Of a stretch of 49,821 bases of DNA, positions 23,323-31,510 are shown one piece after another. The DNA comes from Candidatus Gagatemarchaeum stordalenia (GTDB lineage: Archaea > Thermoproteota > Nitrososphaeria > Nitrososphaerales > Gagatemarchaeaceae). The notes beneath the pieces are model-generated. The model made no database searches. It had not been told where the DNA came from and saw nothing but the letters and a program-made list of their open reading frames with translations. The number at the start of each line of letters is the position of its first letter. Within the stretch, counting starts at the first letter, position 1. The position numbers and the translations under genes were made by a program. Location: the NCBI GenBank assembly GCA_003164815.1, contig PLUF01000086.1, forward strand, positions 1-49,821. Reading direction: 5' to 3'.

Positions 23323-25041
23323 TTGAGCATAAGCGAGCAGGACAGGTCATCTATGGAGAAGTACGCCCTCCAGAACGCATCGAGGCACGGTGGGAAGGCC
23401 GAGGTGGGGGCGGTCGTCAGCAAGGTCCTCGGGGACTCGCCAGCCCTGAGGTCAATCGCCAAGGACGTCGCGAGGGCCTCGGCGGGGGTCGTGAGGTCCG
23501 TGAACGCCCTAACCCTCCAGCAGCAGGAGCAGATGCTGAAAGAGAAGTACCCAGAAGCAGTCCAGGAGCACAAGCAGGAGCAGCGGGTCGGGCTGGCGCC
23601 CCTCGAGGGCGCAGTCAAGGGAAGTTTCGTCGTCCGTCTCCCCCCGGAGCCCTCTGGCTTCATGCACATCGGCCACGCGATGGCCGGGACGATAAACGAC
23701 GTCTACAGAGAGATGTACGACGGCAAGCTCTGGCTGCGGTTCGAGGATACCAACCCGCGCAAGGTCCAGAAGCGGTACTACGAGAGCTTCAGGAAGGGCT
23801 ACACCTGGCTCGGGATAAAGTGGGACTACGAGAAGAACGTCTCCAGCGACGTGGAGTTCCTCTACCAGCACATCCAGGACCTGATAGAGGCGGGGAGCGC
23901 CTACGCCTGCTCCTGCGACCTCGAGAGGATGAAGAAGCTGAGGTTCGAGGGGACCGCGTGCGAGCACAGGGCCCAGACGGTCGAGAAGAACATCTCGATC
24001 TGGTCCGAGATGCTCGCCAGGAAGCACAAGGAGGGCACCTACGTGATCCGCCTGAAGGGGGACCTCGCGAGCCTCGACTACTCGCTCAGGGACCCGAACA
24101 TAGCGAGGGTCATCGACTACCCCCATCCCATCACCGGCGAGAAGTTCATCGTCTGGCCGACCTACGACTTCGAGGTGGTCGTCGAGGACCAGCTCTGCAC
24201 CGTGACCCACGTCCTGAGGTCCTCGGAGTTCCACGTGGGCCTGCAGGAGCTCATCAGGAAGATGCTCGGGTTCCCCGAGATCCGCGTCACGCAGTTCTCG
24301 CGGTTCAACTTCAAGGGCACGCCCGTCCAGAAGAGGCTGCTCAGGCCCCTCGTCGAGGAGAAGCTGGTTGAGGGCTGGGACGACCCAAGGATGCCGACGA
24401 TCGAGGGTGTGATCCGGCGTGGCATCCTCCCTGGCGCCATACGCCAGTTCACGACCGAGGTGGGCTACACCAAGTCCGAGCACACCTTCGACTGGTCGCT
24501 CCTCTTCGCCGTGAACAGGAAGATGCTCGACCCTATCACGAGGCGCGTCTACTTCGTCCCGGACCCGGTGAAGCTCAGGGTGGAGGGGGCCCCCGATAGA
24601 CGTGTGACCATCCCGTTCCACCCTCTCGAGAAGCTCGGAGAACGGAGCCTGGCGACCGACGGACGCTTCTTCGTCCCCTCGGGAGACGTCGGGAAGATGA
24701 CCGAGGGCCAGGTCTTCCGCCTCATGGAGCTCTACAACGTCCGGCTGGTCTCGAAGGCGCCCGGCGAGGACGTGGTCGGCCACTACGAAGGCGAGGAGAT
24801 GGTCCAGGACACCAGGAAGCTCCAGTGGGTGGTGCAGGAGGACTCCCACGGCGTCGAGGTGCTGGAGCCTTCCGAGCTCTACAACGAGGACGGATCGTTC
24901 AACAAGGACAGCCTGAAGACGCGGCTCGGGGTGGCCGAGAGCGCCTTCGACCGCCTCAAGGAGGGTGACATCGTCCAGTTCCCACGATACGGCTTCGTGA
25001 GGGTCGACGCCCCTTCCAGGTGCGTCCTGGCTCACGGGTAG
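23323..25041 (+). CDS. gltX: Glutamyl-tRNA synthetase (archaeal type)
   Basis: 572 residues from TTG 23323. Archaeal/eukaryotic-type GluRS: an N-terminal helical extension, then the Rossmann catalytic domain with RLPPEPSGFMHIGHA (HIGH motif) and FEDTNPRK, CSCDLERMKKL, the FKGTPVQKR region in place of KMSKS, and beta-barrel anticodon-binding domains at the C terminus (RRVTIPFHPLEKLG onward). It charges tRNA-Glu and, in archaea, often also tRNA-Gln for transamidation. It sits at the end of the isoprenoid operon. A decayed second copy of its 3' end lies 0.7 kb downstream. Confidence 0.95.
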   Translation: MSISEQDRSSMEKYALQNASRHGGKAEVGAVVSKVLGDSPALRSIAKDVARASAGVVRSVNALTLQQQEQMLKEKYPEAVQEHKQEQRVGLAPLEGAVKGSFVVRLPPEPSGFMHIGHAMAGTINDVYREMYDGKLWLRFEDTNPRKVQKRYYESFRKGYTWLGIKWDYEKNVSSDVEFLYQHIQDLIEAGSAYACSCDLERMKKLRFEGTACEHRAQTVEKNISIWSEMLARKHKEGTYVIRLKGDLASLDYSLRDPNIARVIDYPHPITGEKFIVWPTYDFEVVVEDQLCTVTHVLRSSEFHVGLQELIRKMLGFPEIRVTQFSRFNFKGTPVQKRLLRPLVEEKLVEGWDDPRMPTIEGVIRRGILPGAIRQFTTEVGYTKSEHTFDWSLLFAVNRKMLDPITRRVYFVPDPVKLRVEGAPDRRVTIPFHPLEKLGERSLATDGRFFVPSGDVGKMTEGQVFRLMELYNVRLVSKAPGEDVVGHYEGEEMVQDTRKLQWVVQEDSHGVEVLEPSELYNEDGSFNKDSLKTRLGVAESAFDRLKEGDIVQFPRYGFVRVDAPSRCVLAHG

Positions 25042-25068
25042 TCTCCCGAACACCTCGGACGTGGCGCA

Positions 25069-25098
25069 TATATAATCGACGAAAGTACGTATGTACTT
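25069..25098 (+). promoter_or_regulatory. VapBC-like promoter with overlapping palindromic operator
   Basis: TATATAAT at 25069-25076 is followed by AAGTAC (25083-25088) and GTACTT (25093-25098), an inverted repeat with a 4-nt spacer ending exactly at the antitoxin ATG (25099). It covers the predicted transcription start, as expected for autorepression by the antitoxin. Confidence 0.65.
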
Positions 25099-25332
25099 AT
25101 GACCGCAACTATCAAGGTCGAGGTCGACGAAGCGCTGGCGAGGAAGTTCAGGAAGAAGGCCATGGAGACCTACGGATACAAGAAGGGCGCCATGAAAAAG
25201 GCCCTGGAAGAGTCGATGCTGAGGTTCTCGTCGCCGGGGACCGTCGACTGGGGTTCGCTCAGGGGTGCGGTCAAGTCCCGCGGGGTGAGTTCAGTCGAGC
25301 TGCAGCACAGAGCATGGTCGGATCAGGATTGA
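25099..25332 (+). CDS. Antitoxin of a VapBC-like toxin-antitoxin pair
   Basis: 77 residues. The N terminus IKVEVDEALARKFRKKAMETYGYKKGAMKKALEES resembles a ribbon-helix-helix DNA-binding domain. The C-terminal part (VDWGSLRGAVKSRGVSSVELQHRAW) would wrap the toxin, as VapB tails do. The gene overlaps the PIN toxin start by 19 bp, the classic order. A palindrome directly before the ATG is the likely operator. Family assignment is from arrangement and pattern. Confidence 0.75.
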   Translation: MTATIKVEVDEALARKFRKKAMETYGYKKGAMKKALEESMLRFSSPGTVDWGSLRGAVKSRGVSSVELQHRAWSDQD

Positions 25333-25751
25333 TACTGCTCGACACGAACATCTTTCTTGAGCTCCTCATGGACCGGGACAAGGCCGGAGATTGCGAGGCC
25401 CTGCTCGAGAGGGTCTCGACGGGAGAGCGGGAGGCGGTCGTCTCGCACTTCTCTCTTCATGCCGTCGAGGCGGTCATCGGAGAGGGTGACGGGCTCCTGG
25501 ACTTCCTCAGAAACGTGGAGAATTCTCTCGGGCTCTCGGTCCACGACACGGACGTCTCAGACGAGATCGCCATCTCTCTCCTCTCCAAGACGCTCGGCAG
25601 AGACTTCGATGACTCGCTGCAGTACTATCTAGCGAAGAAGCTCGGCGTCGATTGCATCGTGAGCTTCGACCGGCACTTCGACGGTCTTGACGTGAAGCGT
25701 TCCGAGCCATCGGAAATCCTGCCTCCCAAAGGCGCCCGCAAGTCGGGATAG
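25314..25751 (+). CDS. PIN-domain ribonuclease toxin (VapC-like)
   Basis: 145 residues from ATG 25314. PIN acidic residues are visible: LLDTNIFLELLMD (first Asp), HAVEAVIGEG (Glu), GRDFDDSLQYYLAKKLG (Asp pair) and DCIVSFDRHFDGL (last Asp). VapC toxins cleave tRNA or rRNA. The stop at 25751 is directly before a decayed gltX 3' copy, so the toxin-antitoxin pair is bracketed by gltX sequence on both sides. Confidence 0.85.
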   Translation: MVGSGLILLDTNIFLELLMDRDKAGDCEALLERVSTGEREAVVSHFSLHAVEAVIGEGDGLLDFLRNVENSLGLSVHDTDVSDEIAISLLSKTLGRDFDDSLQYYLAKKLGVDCIVSFDRHFDGLDVKRSEPSEILPPKGARKSG

Positions 25752-25759
25752 CTCGCCCG

Positions 25760-26000
25760 CCTCCCCTCGAGAGGTGACGGTCCCCTTCCATCCGCTGGAG
25801 GTCCTCGGGACGCGATGGTGGGCGCCGTGGGCGACTTCTTCAGCCCGTCGTCAGACCTCGGGGCCCCTGTCGCCCGGCCAGGTCTCCAGGATGACGGATC
25901 TCTACAACGTCGAGGAGGCCTTCAAGGACCTGAAGGCGGCTGAGGTCGTCCAGTTCTCGCGCTACGGCTTCATCAGGATTCACGCGTCTGGCCGGTCGCG
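25760..26000 (+). pseudogene. Decayed partial copy of the gltX 3' end
   Basis: The translation VTVPFHPLEVLG matches VTIPFHPLEKLG of the intact GluRS. A +1-shifted frame then gives DFFSPSSDL against RFFVPSGDV. The first frame resumes with SPGQVSRMTDLYNV against EGQVFRLMELYNV, then jumps to AFKDLKAAEVVQFSRYGFIRI against AFDRLKEGDIVQFPRYGFVRV. So there are at least two frameshifts and a deletion of roughly 90 codons. Nucleotides differ clearly from gltX, so it is an old or foreign copy. It fills most of the 324-bp stretch between the toxin and the next gene. Confidence 0.85.
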
Positions 26001-26042
26001 TCCCAGCGCACAACTAGCGAAACAGCAGTTCCGTGCACTCGG

Positions 26043-26053
26043 CCATAATTATC
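26043..26053 (+). promoter_or_regulatory. TATA-like box of the secreted propeller gene at 26076
   Basis: CCATAATTATC lies 23-33 bp before the GTG at 26076, supporting that start. A second AT-rich element (AAGTATTAAG, 26067-26076) overlaps the start and is less well placed. Confidence 0.4.
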
Positions 26054-26075
26054 GAAGAGGGAGCAAAAGTATTAA

Positions 26076-27356
26076 GTGTGTTATTCCCCAATCATAGCCG
26101 TACTCCGGTTTTCGAAACCATCGAAGGTAATAGCTCTCTCCTTTGTTGCCCTGATGTTATTGACGGGCGCCGCAATCAGGCCCGCGTCCGCTCTCACAAC
26201 GGTCAATCCGACTCCCAACCTCACGTTAACAGGGACCCCTGCACTGATAGGCGTGACGTATGCGCTGGTCCACAACGGGGACCACTGGGTATCTGACTAC
26301 GGCGCTAATCTGGTGAACGAATATGCAGCACCGTTTACCGCTAATGAGGCTCCCACCCTCTCGGTTACGGTGGGCCGCCCAGCGCAGCTTGCCTTCGACA
26401 CTGCGGGCAACCTCTGGGTCGGCTCATACACCAACGGCGCGTACGAGTTCGACTCGCCCATCACCAACGGGATGTCGCCCTCGGTCACCCTAACCGGGTT
26501 CGATGAGGCTACCGGGGTCGTTCTGCATCAGGGCAACCTCTGGGTGTTCGATTGGGAGGCGGGTAACGTGTATGAGTTCTCCCCCGAGCCTACCACATTT
26601 GTCGCTACTCCGGCACCGGTCCTGTCGGCCGGGACTCCGATCGAAGGGGTCTTCGACTCTAGCAACAATCTCTGGATCGCGAACTACGCTGCATCAGGTA
26701 ACGAGGTAACCGAGTACTCAAGCCCGATCCATCTAGGAGAGTCTCCCTCCAATACTCTGTCCTTGACCTCGCCGGATGTTGCGACTACGATTGCAATGGA
26801 CGGGGCAGGAAACCTCTGGGTAGGCACCGAGGGGACCGGTCTCGTCGACGAGTTCACAGCCCCCATATCTATCGGCGAGAGCGGGGTTGCGAAGATAACC
26901 GTCTCGTCCTTTGACTCCATCTGGGGCGTCTCCGTAGACTCAATGGGCAACATATGGGTAGGCGACTACGTCGACAACCTCGTCTACGAATTCAGCGGAC
27001 TTGCACAAGGGAGCTCACCGTCCAGTCCGCCGAGCCCCCTTCCGCCGGTGATCCCGACGACACTGACCTTCGCATTCAGTTCCTTCTCCGGGACTGCGCC
27101 GGCTCCAATAGTCGGCAAACTGGTAGGAGTTGAGGGCGCCGGAATCCTCTACAACCTGCCGGGATACCAGCAAGCCGGCGGCGTCTCTCCCTACGCCTAC
27201 TCATTCTGCAGCATAGCTTCTCAGGGCCTGATACAGGTCAGCGGCTTCTCGGACTATCAGGCAGGCTTCAATTCTTCCGAGATATTCGTCTCGAACTACG
27301 CCAGTTTCGTGAGCAATGCCCAGGGCTGGCCAACCGAACCGGCCTGTACTAGCTAA
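26076..27356 (+). CDS. Secreted beta-propeller protein with NHL/Vgb-like repeats
   Basis: 426 residues from GTG 26076. A signal peptide (VIALSFVALMLLTGAAIRPASA) ends near residue 39. Residues about 50-315 hold repeated units of the form AFDTAGNLWVGSYTNGAYEFDSP, with recurring GNLWVG or NNLWIA motifs. This is characteristic of streptogramin lyase-like/NHL propellers. A Pro/Ser linker (SSPSSPPSPLPPVIP) leads to a C-terminal domain of about 90 residues with two cysteines. Members of this repeat class in archaea are mostly uncharacterised surface proteins, so no enzymatic role is claimed. It lies between the gltX remnant and L7Ae. Confidence 0.8.
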   Translation: MCYSPIIAVLRFSKPSKVIALSFVALMLLTGAAIRPASALTTVNPTPNLTLTGTPALIGVTYALVHNGDHWVSDYGANLVNEYAAPFTANEAPTLSVTVGRPAQLAFDTAGNLWVGSYTNGAYEFDSPITNGMSPSVTLTGFDEATGVVLHQGNLWVFDWEAGNVYEFSPEPTTFVATPAPVLSAGTPIEGVFDSSNNLWIANYAASGNEVTEYSSPIHLGESPSNTLSLTSPDVATTIAMDGAGNLWVGTEGTGLVDEFTAPISIGESGVAKITVSSFDSIWGVSVDSMGNIWVGDYVDNLVYEFSGLAQGSSPSSPPSPLPPVIPTTLTFAFSSFSGTAPAPIVGKLVGVEGAGILYNLPGYQQAGGVSPYAYSFCSIASQGLIQVSGFSDYQAGFNSSEIFVSNYASFVSNAQGWPTEPACTS

Positions 27357-27380
27357 CCCGGACGGCGGTGGAGAGTGTCC

Positions 27381-27396
27381 CGGCCTAGCAGGCCCG
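27381..27396 (+). terminator. GC-rich hairpin after the propeller gene
   Basis: CGGCCT-AGC-AGGCCCG can pair (GGCCT with AGGCC) about 25 bp after the stop at 27356 and before the L7Ae promoter. No T-run follows, so the terminator call is tentative. Confidence 0.3.
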
Positions 27397-27413
27397 GGTC
27401 GTCCGGGTGCCAA

Positions 27414-27422
27414 GCTTATATG
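27414..27422 (+). promoter_or_regulatory. TATA-like box of the L7Ae-S28e operon
   Basis: GCTTATATG lies about 43 bp before the L7Ae ATG at 27461, predicting a leader of roughly 18 nt. Confidence 0.5.
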
Positions 27423-27460
27423 CCCCCCCAAAAATGCGACTGTGGGCGATATATTGCAAG

Positions 27461-27868
27461 ATGACCCCGAAACCCTATTTCGTAAAATTCGAGACCCCTA
27501 AGGAAGTATCCGAGGCTGCGTACGAGGTCCTTAGGCAGGCTTCACGGTCAGGAAAGGTCAGGAAGGGCACCAACGAGACCACAAAGTCGATCGAGCGCGG
27601 CATGGCCAAGCTCGTGGTCATCGCCGAGGACGTCCAGCCGCCGGAGGTCGTCGCGCACCTGCCGCTCCTCTGCGACGAGAGGAAGATCCCCTACGTCTTC
27701 GTCCCCTCGAAGGACCAGATCGGACCAGCGATCGGGATAGACGTCTCCACCGCCGCCGCGGCCGTCCTTGAGGCCGGCGAGGGCCAGCAGATCCTCGACC
27801 AGGTCACCCAGGAGCTGGCGAGGATTAGAGGCCACGCAGCACCAGCCGCAGGGGCCGGGACTAAGTAG
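27461..27868 (+). CDS. rpl7ae: Ribosomal protein L7Ae (eL8)
   Basis: 135 residues from ATG 27461 (the frame is open to 27407, but the family begins [13 protein letters not shown]). The kink-turn binding signature [27 protein letters not shown] is complete. In archaea L7Ae serves in the ribosome, in box C/D and H/ACA sRNPs and in RNase P. It is followed after 2 bp by S28e. Confidence 0.96.
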   Translation: MTPKPYFVKFETPKEVSEAAYEVLRQASRSGKVRKGTNETTKSIERGMAKLVVIAEDVQPPEVVAHLPLLCDERKIPYVFVPSKDQIGPAIGIDVSTAAAAVLEAGEGQQILDQVTQELARIRGHAAPAAGAGTK

Positions 27869-27870
27869 CA

Positions 27871-28086
27871 ATGAGCAAGCAGGCCGCAGAGTCCATCACG
27901 CCGGCCGAGGTCGTCCAGATAGTCGGTAGGACCGGCGTCGCGGGCGAGATCACGCAGGTCAGGGTAAAGATACTCGAAGGCAAGGAGAAGGGGAGGATTC
28001 TCACGAGGAACGTCAAGGGGCCCATACGCCTCAGCGACATACTCCTCCTTAGAGATACTGAGCGCGAAGCTAGAAAAATCAAATAG
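27871..28086 (+). CDS. rps28e: Small ribosomal subunit protein eS28
   Basis: 71 residues. It has the S28e pattern: [48 protein letters not shown] and an [10 protein letters not shown]-type tail. In many archaea L24e and NDK follow directly. Here two minus-strand genes separate them. Confidence 0.96.
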   Translation: MSKQAAESITPAEVVQIVGRTGVAGEITQVRVKILEGKEKGRILTRNVKGPIRLSDILLLRDTEREARKIK

Positions 28087-28091
28087 TCCTA

Positions 28092-28106
28092 TACGAATAT
28101 TTCGTA
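28092..28106. terminator. Palindromic hairpin between convergent S28e and LAGLIDADG-like genes
   Basis: TACGAA-TAT-TTCGTA, 6 bp after the S28e stop and 9 bp before the end of the opposing gene. Its position suits a bidirectional end signal. Confidence 0.45.
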
Positions 28107-28114
28107 CCGAGAAA

Positions 28115-29395
28115 TTATTCCTTGGCGGCGTCGAACTCCTCTGTCTCGGGGTTTGTTGGAACATTTGCCTTCGTCTTCTTTGCCCATCGTTGCGCTGCCT
28201 CAAAAGAGACAAGTAGACTCTTTGATCTAGCGATTTCCTCCACTATTTTTGGGACAGAGTAACCCTGACGTGCAAGTCTTTGAATTTCAGACCGAACCGT
28301 TTCGGGCAATCTCTCCTCTCTGGTTAGTTTCTTGGTTGTTGCCATCAGTTTCAGTTTTTGATATCTCGCTGTTTGGAGGTGCTCTGAAAAAACTGGTACA
28401 CTGAACGAATTGATAGCTTGGGTCTTGACGAGGGATACAGCTTCTCGATTGTGGAATCCATGCAAGCCAAATGTCGATAGCAGCCTTATCACGAACTCCC
28501 AATCCGGGAGGACCCAGAATTCCACGGCCTGGCTCGCTACTGCGACCGAACCGTCTGACTCTGCGATGCCTTGGATAAGTCCAACTCTGAAGTCGAGAGG
28601 GGCATCTAGAGTCCATTCCATTGTCACCAAATTGTATGTGGTGTTTTGACCATCTTCAAGTCCCAGACACACCTGAAAAATCCAGTCAACAAAAGGCGAG
28701 GATTGCGAGGCCCATTCATAGAACCCATGAGGTTTGTCCTTTGGTTTAGGCTTGTCTTTGTATCTCTTCATTCGAAGACCGAATTGGTTTGCGCAAGAAC
28801 ATGTGAAATCTCCTATCCGCTGATTAGTCTCGTATTTCTTGCTCAATACCAAATCGATGTGCCTATGTGAATGACCTTGCTTGGGTTTGTGAGCATCGCC
28901 AAGAATTATACCCAACAGGAAGCCGAACAAGTACCTTCTGGAGAATTGAGGCATGCACTCGAGAAGAGGTTTGATTTGTGGTAACACAGGCTCGGCATCC
29001 TCCCAGCTTCGCAGGATTTTCGGAATTCGGATGAACTGTCCGACGGGAATTGCATATCCGTGGGACTGCTCCAGAGTGAGCCAGACATGGTTGTCATCCG
29101 GCAGACCTAGCTTGAGGAACGCCTTCAGAAAATGAGCGAGTTTTGGCATCTTTTCCAAAAGGAGCCAACTTCGGATTGTAGTTGTCGAAACTTCAAAGTC
29201 AAGCGAAATGGTAGGGGCATCGTCGCCAGTGTAGGCTGCCTGTTGAGCGCGGACGAATTTGTTGTATTGAGTTACGTCTGATTCGAGCGGCTCGCATTCC
29301 TTCCAGAAATGCTTCGTGAAAGTCAGATCGTCGCCATGCTCAAGGATATACGAACGAAGTGCCTCCTTCCAAGAATCCTCGGCCGGTTCGTCCAT
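28115..29395 (-). CDS. Free-standing LAGLIDADG-like homing endonuclease, two repeats, with HTH segments
   Basis: 426 residues. Two candidate LAGLIDADG helices lie in the middle: YLFGFLLGIILGDAHKP (about residue 154) and FRVGLIQGIAESDGSVAV (about residue 272). Each ends in an acidic residue and is followed by beta-rich sequence, as in two-repeat monomeric enzymes. An N-terminal segment ISLDFEVSTTTIRSWL and a C-terminal segment ARQGYSVPKIVEEIARSKSLLVSFEAAQRWAKK look like helix-turn-helix DNA contacts. The base composition is visibly more AT-rich than flanking genes. It lies between S28e and L24e, with a TATA-like box at 29413-29420. Activity and target site are unknown. Confidence 0.7.
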   Translation of the reverse strand: MDEPAEDSWKEALRSYILEHGDDLTFTKHFWKECEPLESDVTQYNKFVRAQQAAYTGDDAPTISLDFEVSTTTIRSWLLLEKMPKLAHFLKAFLKLGLPDDNHVWLTLEQSHGYAIPVGQFIRIPKILRSWEDAEPVLPQIKPLLECMPQFSRRYLFGFLLGIILGDAHKPKQGHSHRHIDLVLSKKYETNQRIGDFTCSCANQFGLRMKRYKDKPKPKDKPHGFYEWASQSSPFVDWIFQVCLGLEDGQNTTYNLVTMEWTLDAPLDFRVGLIQGIAESDGSVAVASQAVEFWVLPDWEFVIRLLSTFGLHGFHNREAVSLVKTQAINSFSVPVFSEHLQTARYQKLKLMATTKKLTREERLPETVRSEIQRLARQGYSVPKIVEEIARSKSLLVSFEAAQRWAKKTKANVPTNPETEEFDAAKE

Positions 29396-29412
29396 AACCC
29401 TTCACTCGCGGT

Positions 29413-29420
29413 CGAATTTA
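29413..29420 (-). promoter_or_regulatory. TATA-like box of the LAGLIDADG-like gene at 28115-29395
   Basis: TTAAATTC on the minus strand is about 22 bp before the ATG at 29395, consistent with a leaderless transcript of its own. Confidence 0.4.
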
Positions 29421-29490
29421 AGTCCCACGCAGGATTCAGTTTATCTTCTAAAGTCCAGACTTCGGGCTGGCGCTCTCGGAGCTCTTGCTG

Positions 29491-30612
29491 TCAGCGCAAG
29501 TCTTCGCAGCCCCAGTATGGTCCCCAATATGCGGTCGCCCACGCCTGGCAGGCAGTGGAGGTTTGGACCGGAGAGGGAGATTGACTGGAGGTGGATGACT
29601 GGTTTGAGGCGGCCGACTGGCTTGCGGAGCTCACGCCGCTCAGACCGCTGAGGAGATTGGAGGCGGTGCAATCGTCGTGCATGCAGGGGAGGTGGAAGAC
29701 CGACTCGATCAGTGCCGGGATCGAGTAGAAGCTCGACAGGGTGTGGTCGACGACCCCCTTGGGGCCGTAGGGTGCGATCATTATCATGTGGATCCGGTAG
29801 CCGAACGCGCCTGGAGGCGTGACGTGGTCGTACCATCCGCCGGAGTCGTCCCAGGTCAGCAGCACTATGGTGTGCTGGAGGTATCCCGAAGAGTTGAGCC
29901 CGTCCATTATGTTCTGGATCCACGCCTGTCCGTCGGACAGCAGCGCCGGGGCCTGGTCGCTCACGTCGTCCTCGGTCGGCATCACGAAGGTGACGCTCGG
30001 GAGGGTCTTGCTGTCGATCTGCTGGAAGAGCGTCGTCGTCGACCCCAAGTCGTTACTCCACGTCCCTGACTGAGTGAAGAAGGACAGAGGACATTCGTTG
30101 TAGTTGCAGTTGTCGTAGTTCCACGAGATCCCTGCCGAGGTCATCTCGTCCAGGATCGTCGTGTTTGAGCGCCATGGGAAGGCCTGGCCGGATGTGTTCC
30201 AGTCCGTGTGGAATCCCAGCGTCGAACCGGCGATGATCGCCATGTGGTTTGGAAGGCTGGCCACGGGGCTGACCGAGTAGAAGTTGTCGAAGAGGACGCC
30301 AGAGTTGGCGAGCTTGCAGTAGTACGGGATGTCTGCGCACGCGAAGTACCCGTAGTTCTCCGGATGGCCGACGAAGCCGTTCAGCCGCTGGTTCTCATAC
30401 ACCACGTTGGCCGCAGAGTGGAAGATCGGCGCGGTCGAACCCTCGAGGCCGTTCGCGCCCGGATAGAACCCGAAGAAGTTGTCGAAGGTATGGTTCTCCT
30501 GGACTATCACGACGACGTGGTCAATGGTAGGCGCCGGCGCCGCGACCGGGAACCCTACCAGGATGAGCAGGATTACCAGGGAGGTTACGAGAGGATAGAC
30601 GAGCCTCCTCAA
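29491..30612 (-). CDS. Secreted phosphoesterase (phospholipase C/acid phosphatase family)
   Basis: 373 residues from TTG 30612. An N-terminal hydrophobic signal (VTSLVILLILVGFPVAAPAP) precedes the family hallmark VVIVQENHTFDNFFGFYPG. Further family segments are FSVSPVASLPNHMAI-like sequence around residue 115, FVMPTEDDVSD, and LLTWDDSGGWYDHVTPP, which carry metal and phosphate-binding residues. The family hydrolyses phosphate esters or phospholipids outside the cell. A Ser/Gln-rich stalk (about residues 325-355) and a short Cys-containing tail follow, suggesting surface attachment. It might release phosphate from organic sources, but the substrate is not determinable. It is not part of the ribosomal operon it interrupts. 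Confidence 0.86.
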   Translation of the reverse strand: MRRLVYPLVTSLVILLILVGFPVAAPAPTIDHVVVIVQENHTFDNFFGFYPGANGLEGSTAPIFHSAANVVYENQRLNGFVGHPENYGYFACADIPYYCKLANSGVLFDNFYSVSPVASLPNHMAIIAGSTLGFHTDWNTSGQAFPWRSNTTILDEMTSAGISWNYDNCNYNECPLSFFTQSGTWSNDLGSTTTLFQQIDSKTLPSVTFVMPTEDDVSDQAPALLSDGQAWIQNIMDGLNSSGYLQHTIVLLTWDDSGGWYDHVTPPGAFGYRIHMIMIAPYGPKGVVDHTLSSFYSIPALIESVFHLPCMHDDCTASNLLSGLSGVSSASQSAASNQSSTSSQSPSPVQTSTACQAWATAYWGPYWGCEDLR

Positions 30613-30665
30613 GGCTAGGGCCCGCGCCTGGACCCGACAACGAAGCCATCGGTCAGCTGATTTCG

Positions 30666-30675
30666 CTTTATACCC
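30666..30675 (-). promoter_or_regulatory. TATA-like box of the phosphoesterase gene
   Basis: GGTATAAAGC on the minus strand lies about 55-63 bp before the TTG at 30612, predicting a leader of about 30 nt. Confidence 0.4.
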
Positions 30676-30775
30676 CTATGCGAAGAGACTCGACCTCTTC
30701 CTGATGTTTTCTCTGAGTTACCCGACTGAGATTACGGCGTCGCGCTGCCCTTTTCCGGATGGTCTCCTGGCGCTT

Positions 30776-30786
30776 CGTTTATATGC
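30776..30786 (+). promoter_or_regulatory. TATA-like box of the L24e-NDK operon
   Basis: CGTTTATATGC lies about 50 bp before the TTG of L24e at 30833. Confidence 0.5.
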
Positions 30787-30832
30787 ACAAGTCACAAGGG
30801 CGGAAAGAACACCTTCCAGGCGATAACTTGAG

Positions 30833-31009
30833 TTGTATACACCTAAGAAATGCTTTTTCTGCGGCAAGGACGTCCATCTCGGCTCCGGCATAATGCTGGT
30901 ATTGAACGACGGTTCGACCAAGAGCTACTGTTCCAACAAGTGCAAGCTCAACGACCGCAAGCTGAAGCGGGACCCTCGCAAGTTCAAGTGGGCAAGGGAG
31001 AACAGGTAG
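30833..31009 (+). CDS. rpl24e: Large ribosomal subunit protein eL24
   Basis: A short gene of 58 residues from TTG 30833. I translated it by hand. It has the zinc-finger pattern [15 protein letters not shown] with a second pair in [10 protein letters not shown], then [17 protein letters not shown]. Length and motif match archaeal L24e. The stop is 1 bp before the NDK ATG, keeping the conserved L24e-NDK coupling. Confidence 0.94.
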   Translation: MYTPKKCFFCGKDVHLGSGIMLVLNDGSTKSYCSNKCKLNDRKLKRDPRKFKWARENR

Positions 31010-31010
31010 G

Positions 31011-31424
31011 ATGTCGCTCCCGGCAGTCGAGCGGACCCTCATCGTAGTAAAGCCCGACGCCGTCGCCCGCGGCCTAGTCGGGGAGATAATTGGCAGGTTC
31101 GAGAGGCGCGGCCTGAAGCCGGTGGAGATCAAGATGCAGACGGTCTCAAAGGCCAAGGCGACACAGTTCTACATCGTGCACAAGGACAAGCCCTTCTTCG
31201 GGGACCTCGTATCGTTCATCAGCAGCGGCCCCAGCGTCGGGGTGGTCTTGGAAGGGCGGGACGCGATCGCCCTGGTCCGGAGGGTCATCGGCTCGACCAA
31301 GAGCTGGGAGGCTGCCCCGGGGACGATAAGGGGCGACTTTGCGACCGGGCTGCTCGACAACGCAATCCACGCCTCTGACTCGAAAGAGTCCTTCGACTGG
31401 GAATCCAAGACCTACTTCTCCTAG
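31011..31424 (+). CDS. ndk: Nucleoside diphosphate kinase
   Basis: 137 residues. It equalises nucleoside di- and triphosphate pools by transferring phosphate through an active-site His, here in NAIHASDS near residue 119. Other signatures: [39 protein letters not shown] and PGTIRGDF. It directly follows L24e, as in many archaea. The initiation factor aIF5B that usually follows is displaced by a surface-protein gene. Confidence 0.96.
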   Translation: MSLPAVERTLIVVKPDAVARGLVGEIIGRFERRGLKPVEIKMQTVSKAKATQFYIVHKDKPFFGDLVSFISSGPSVGVVLEGRDAIALVRRVIGSTKSWEAAPGTIRGDFATGLLDNAIHASDSKESFDWESKTYFS

Positions 31425-31470
31425 CGAGGAAGCGCAAGGGCGCGCCGCCGCGTCATAAAGCTAACAAGTA

Positions 31471-31483
31471 GGCATAAATATGC
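31471..31483 (+). promoter_or_regulatory. TATA-like box of the YVTN propeller gene
   Basis: GGCATAAATATGC, partly palindromic, ends 28 bp before the TTG at 31511. It gives the surface gene its own promoter. Confidence 0.5.
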
Positions 31484-31510
31484 ACGCATAACCAATGTTA
31501 TACATCATAT

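Noticed and set aside
22827-24371. 514-codon plus-strand frame across the idsA/gltX junction
   Set aside because: It overlaps two confident genes in another frame and is almost all Arg, Gly, Pro and Glu.
23509-25053. 514-codon minus-strand frame opposite gltX
   Set aside because: It is the antisense shadow of a confident gene and has no family features.
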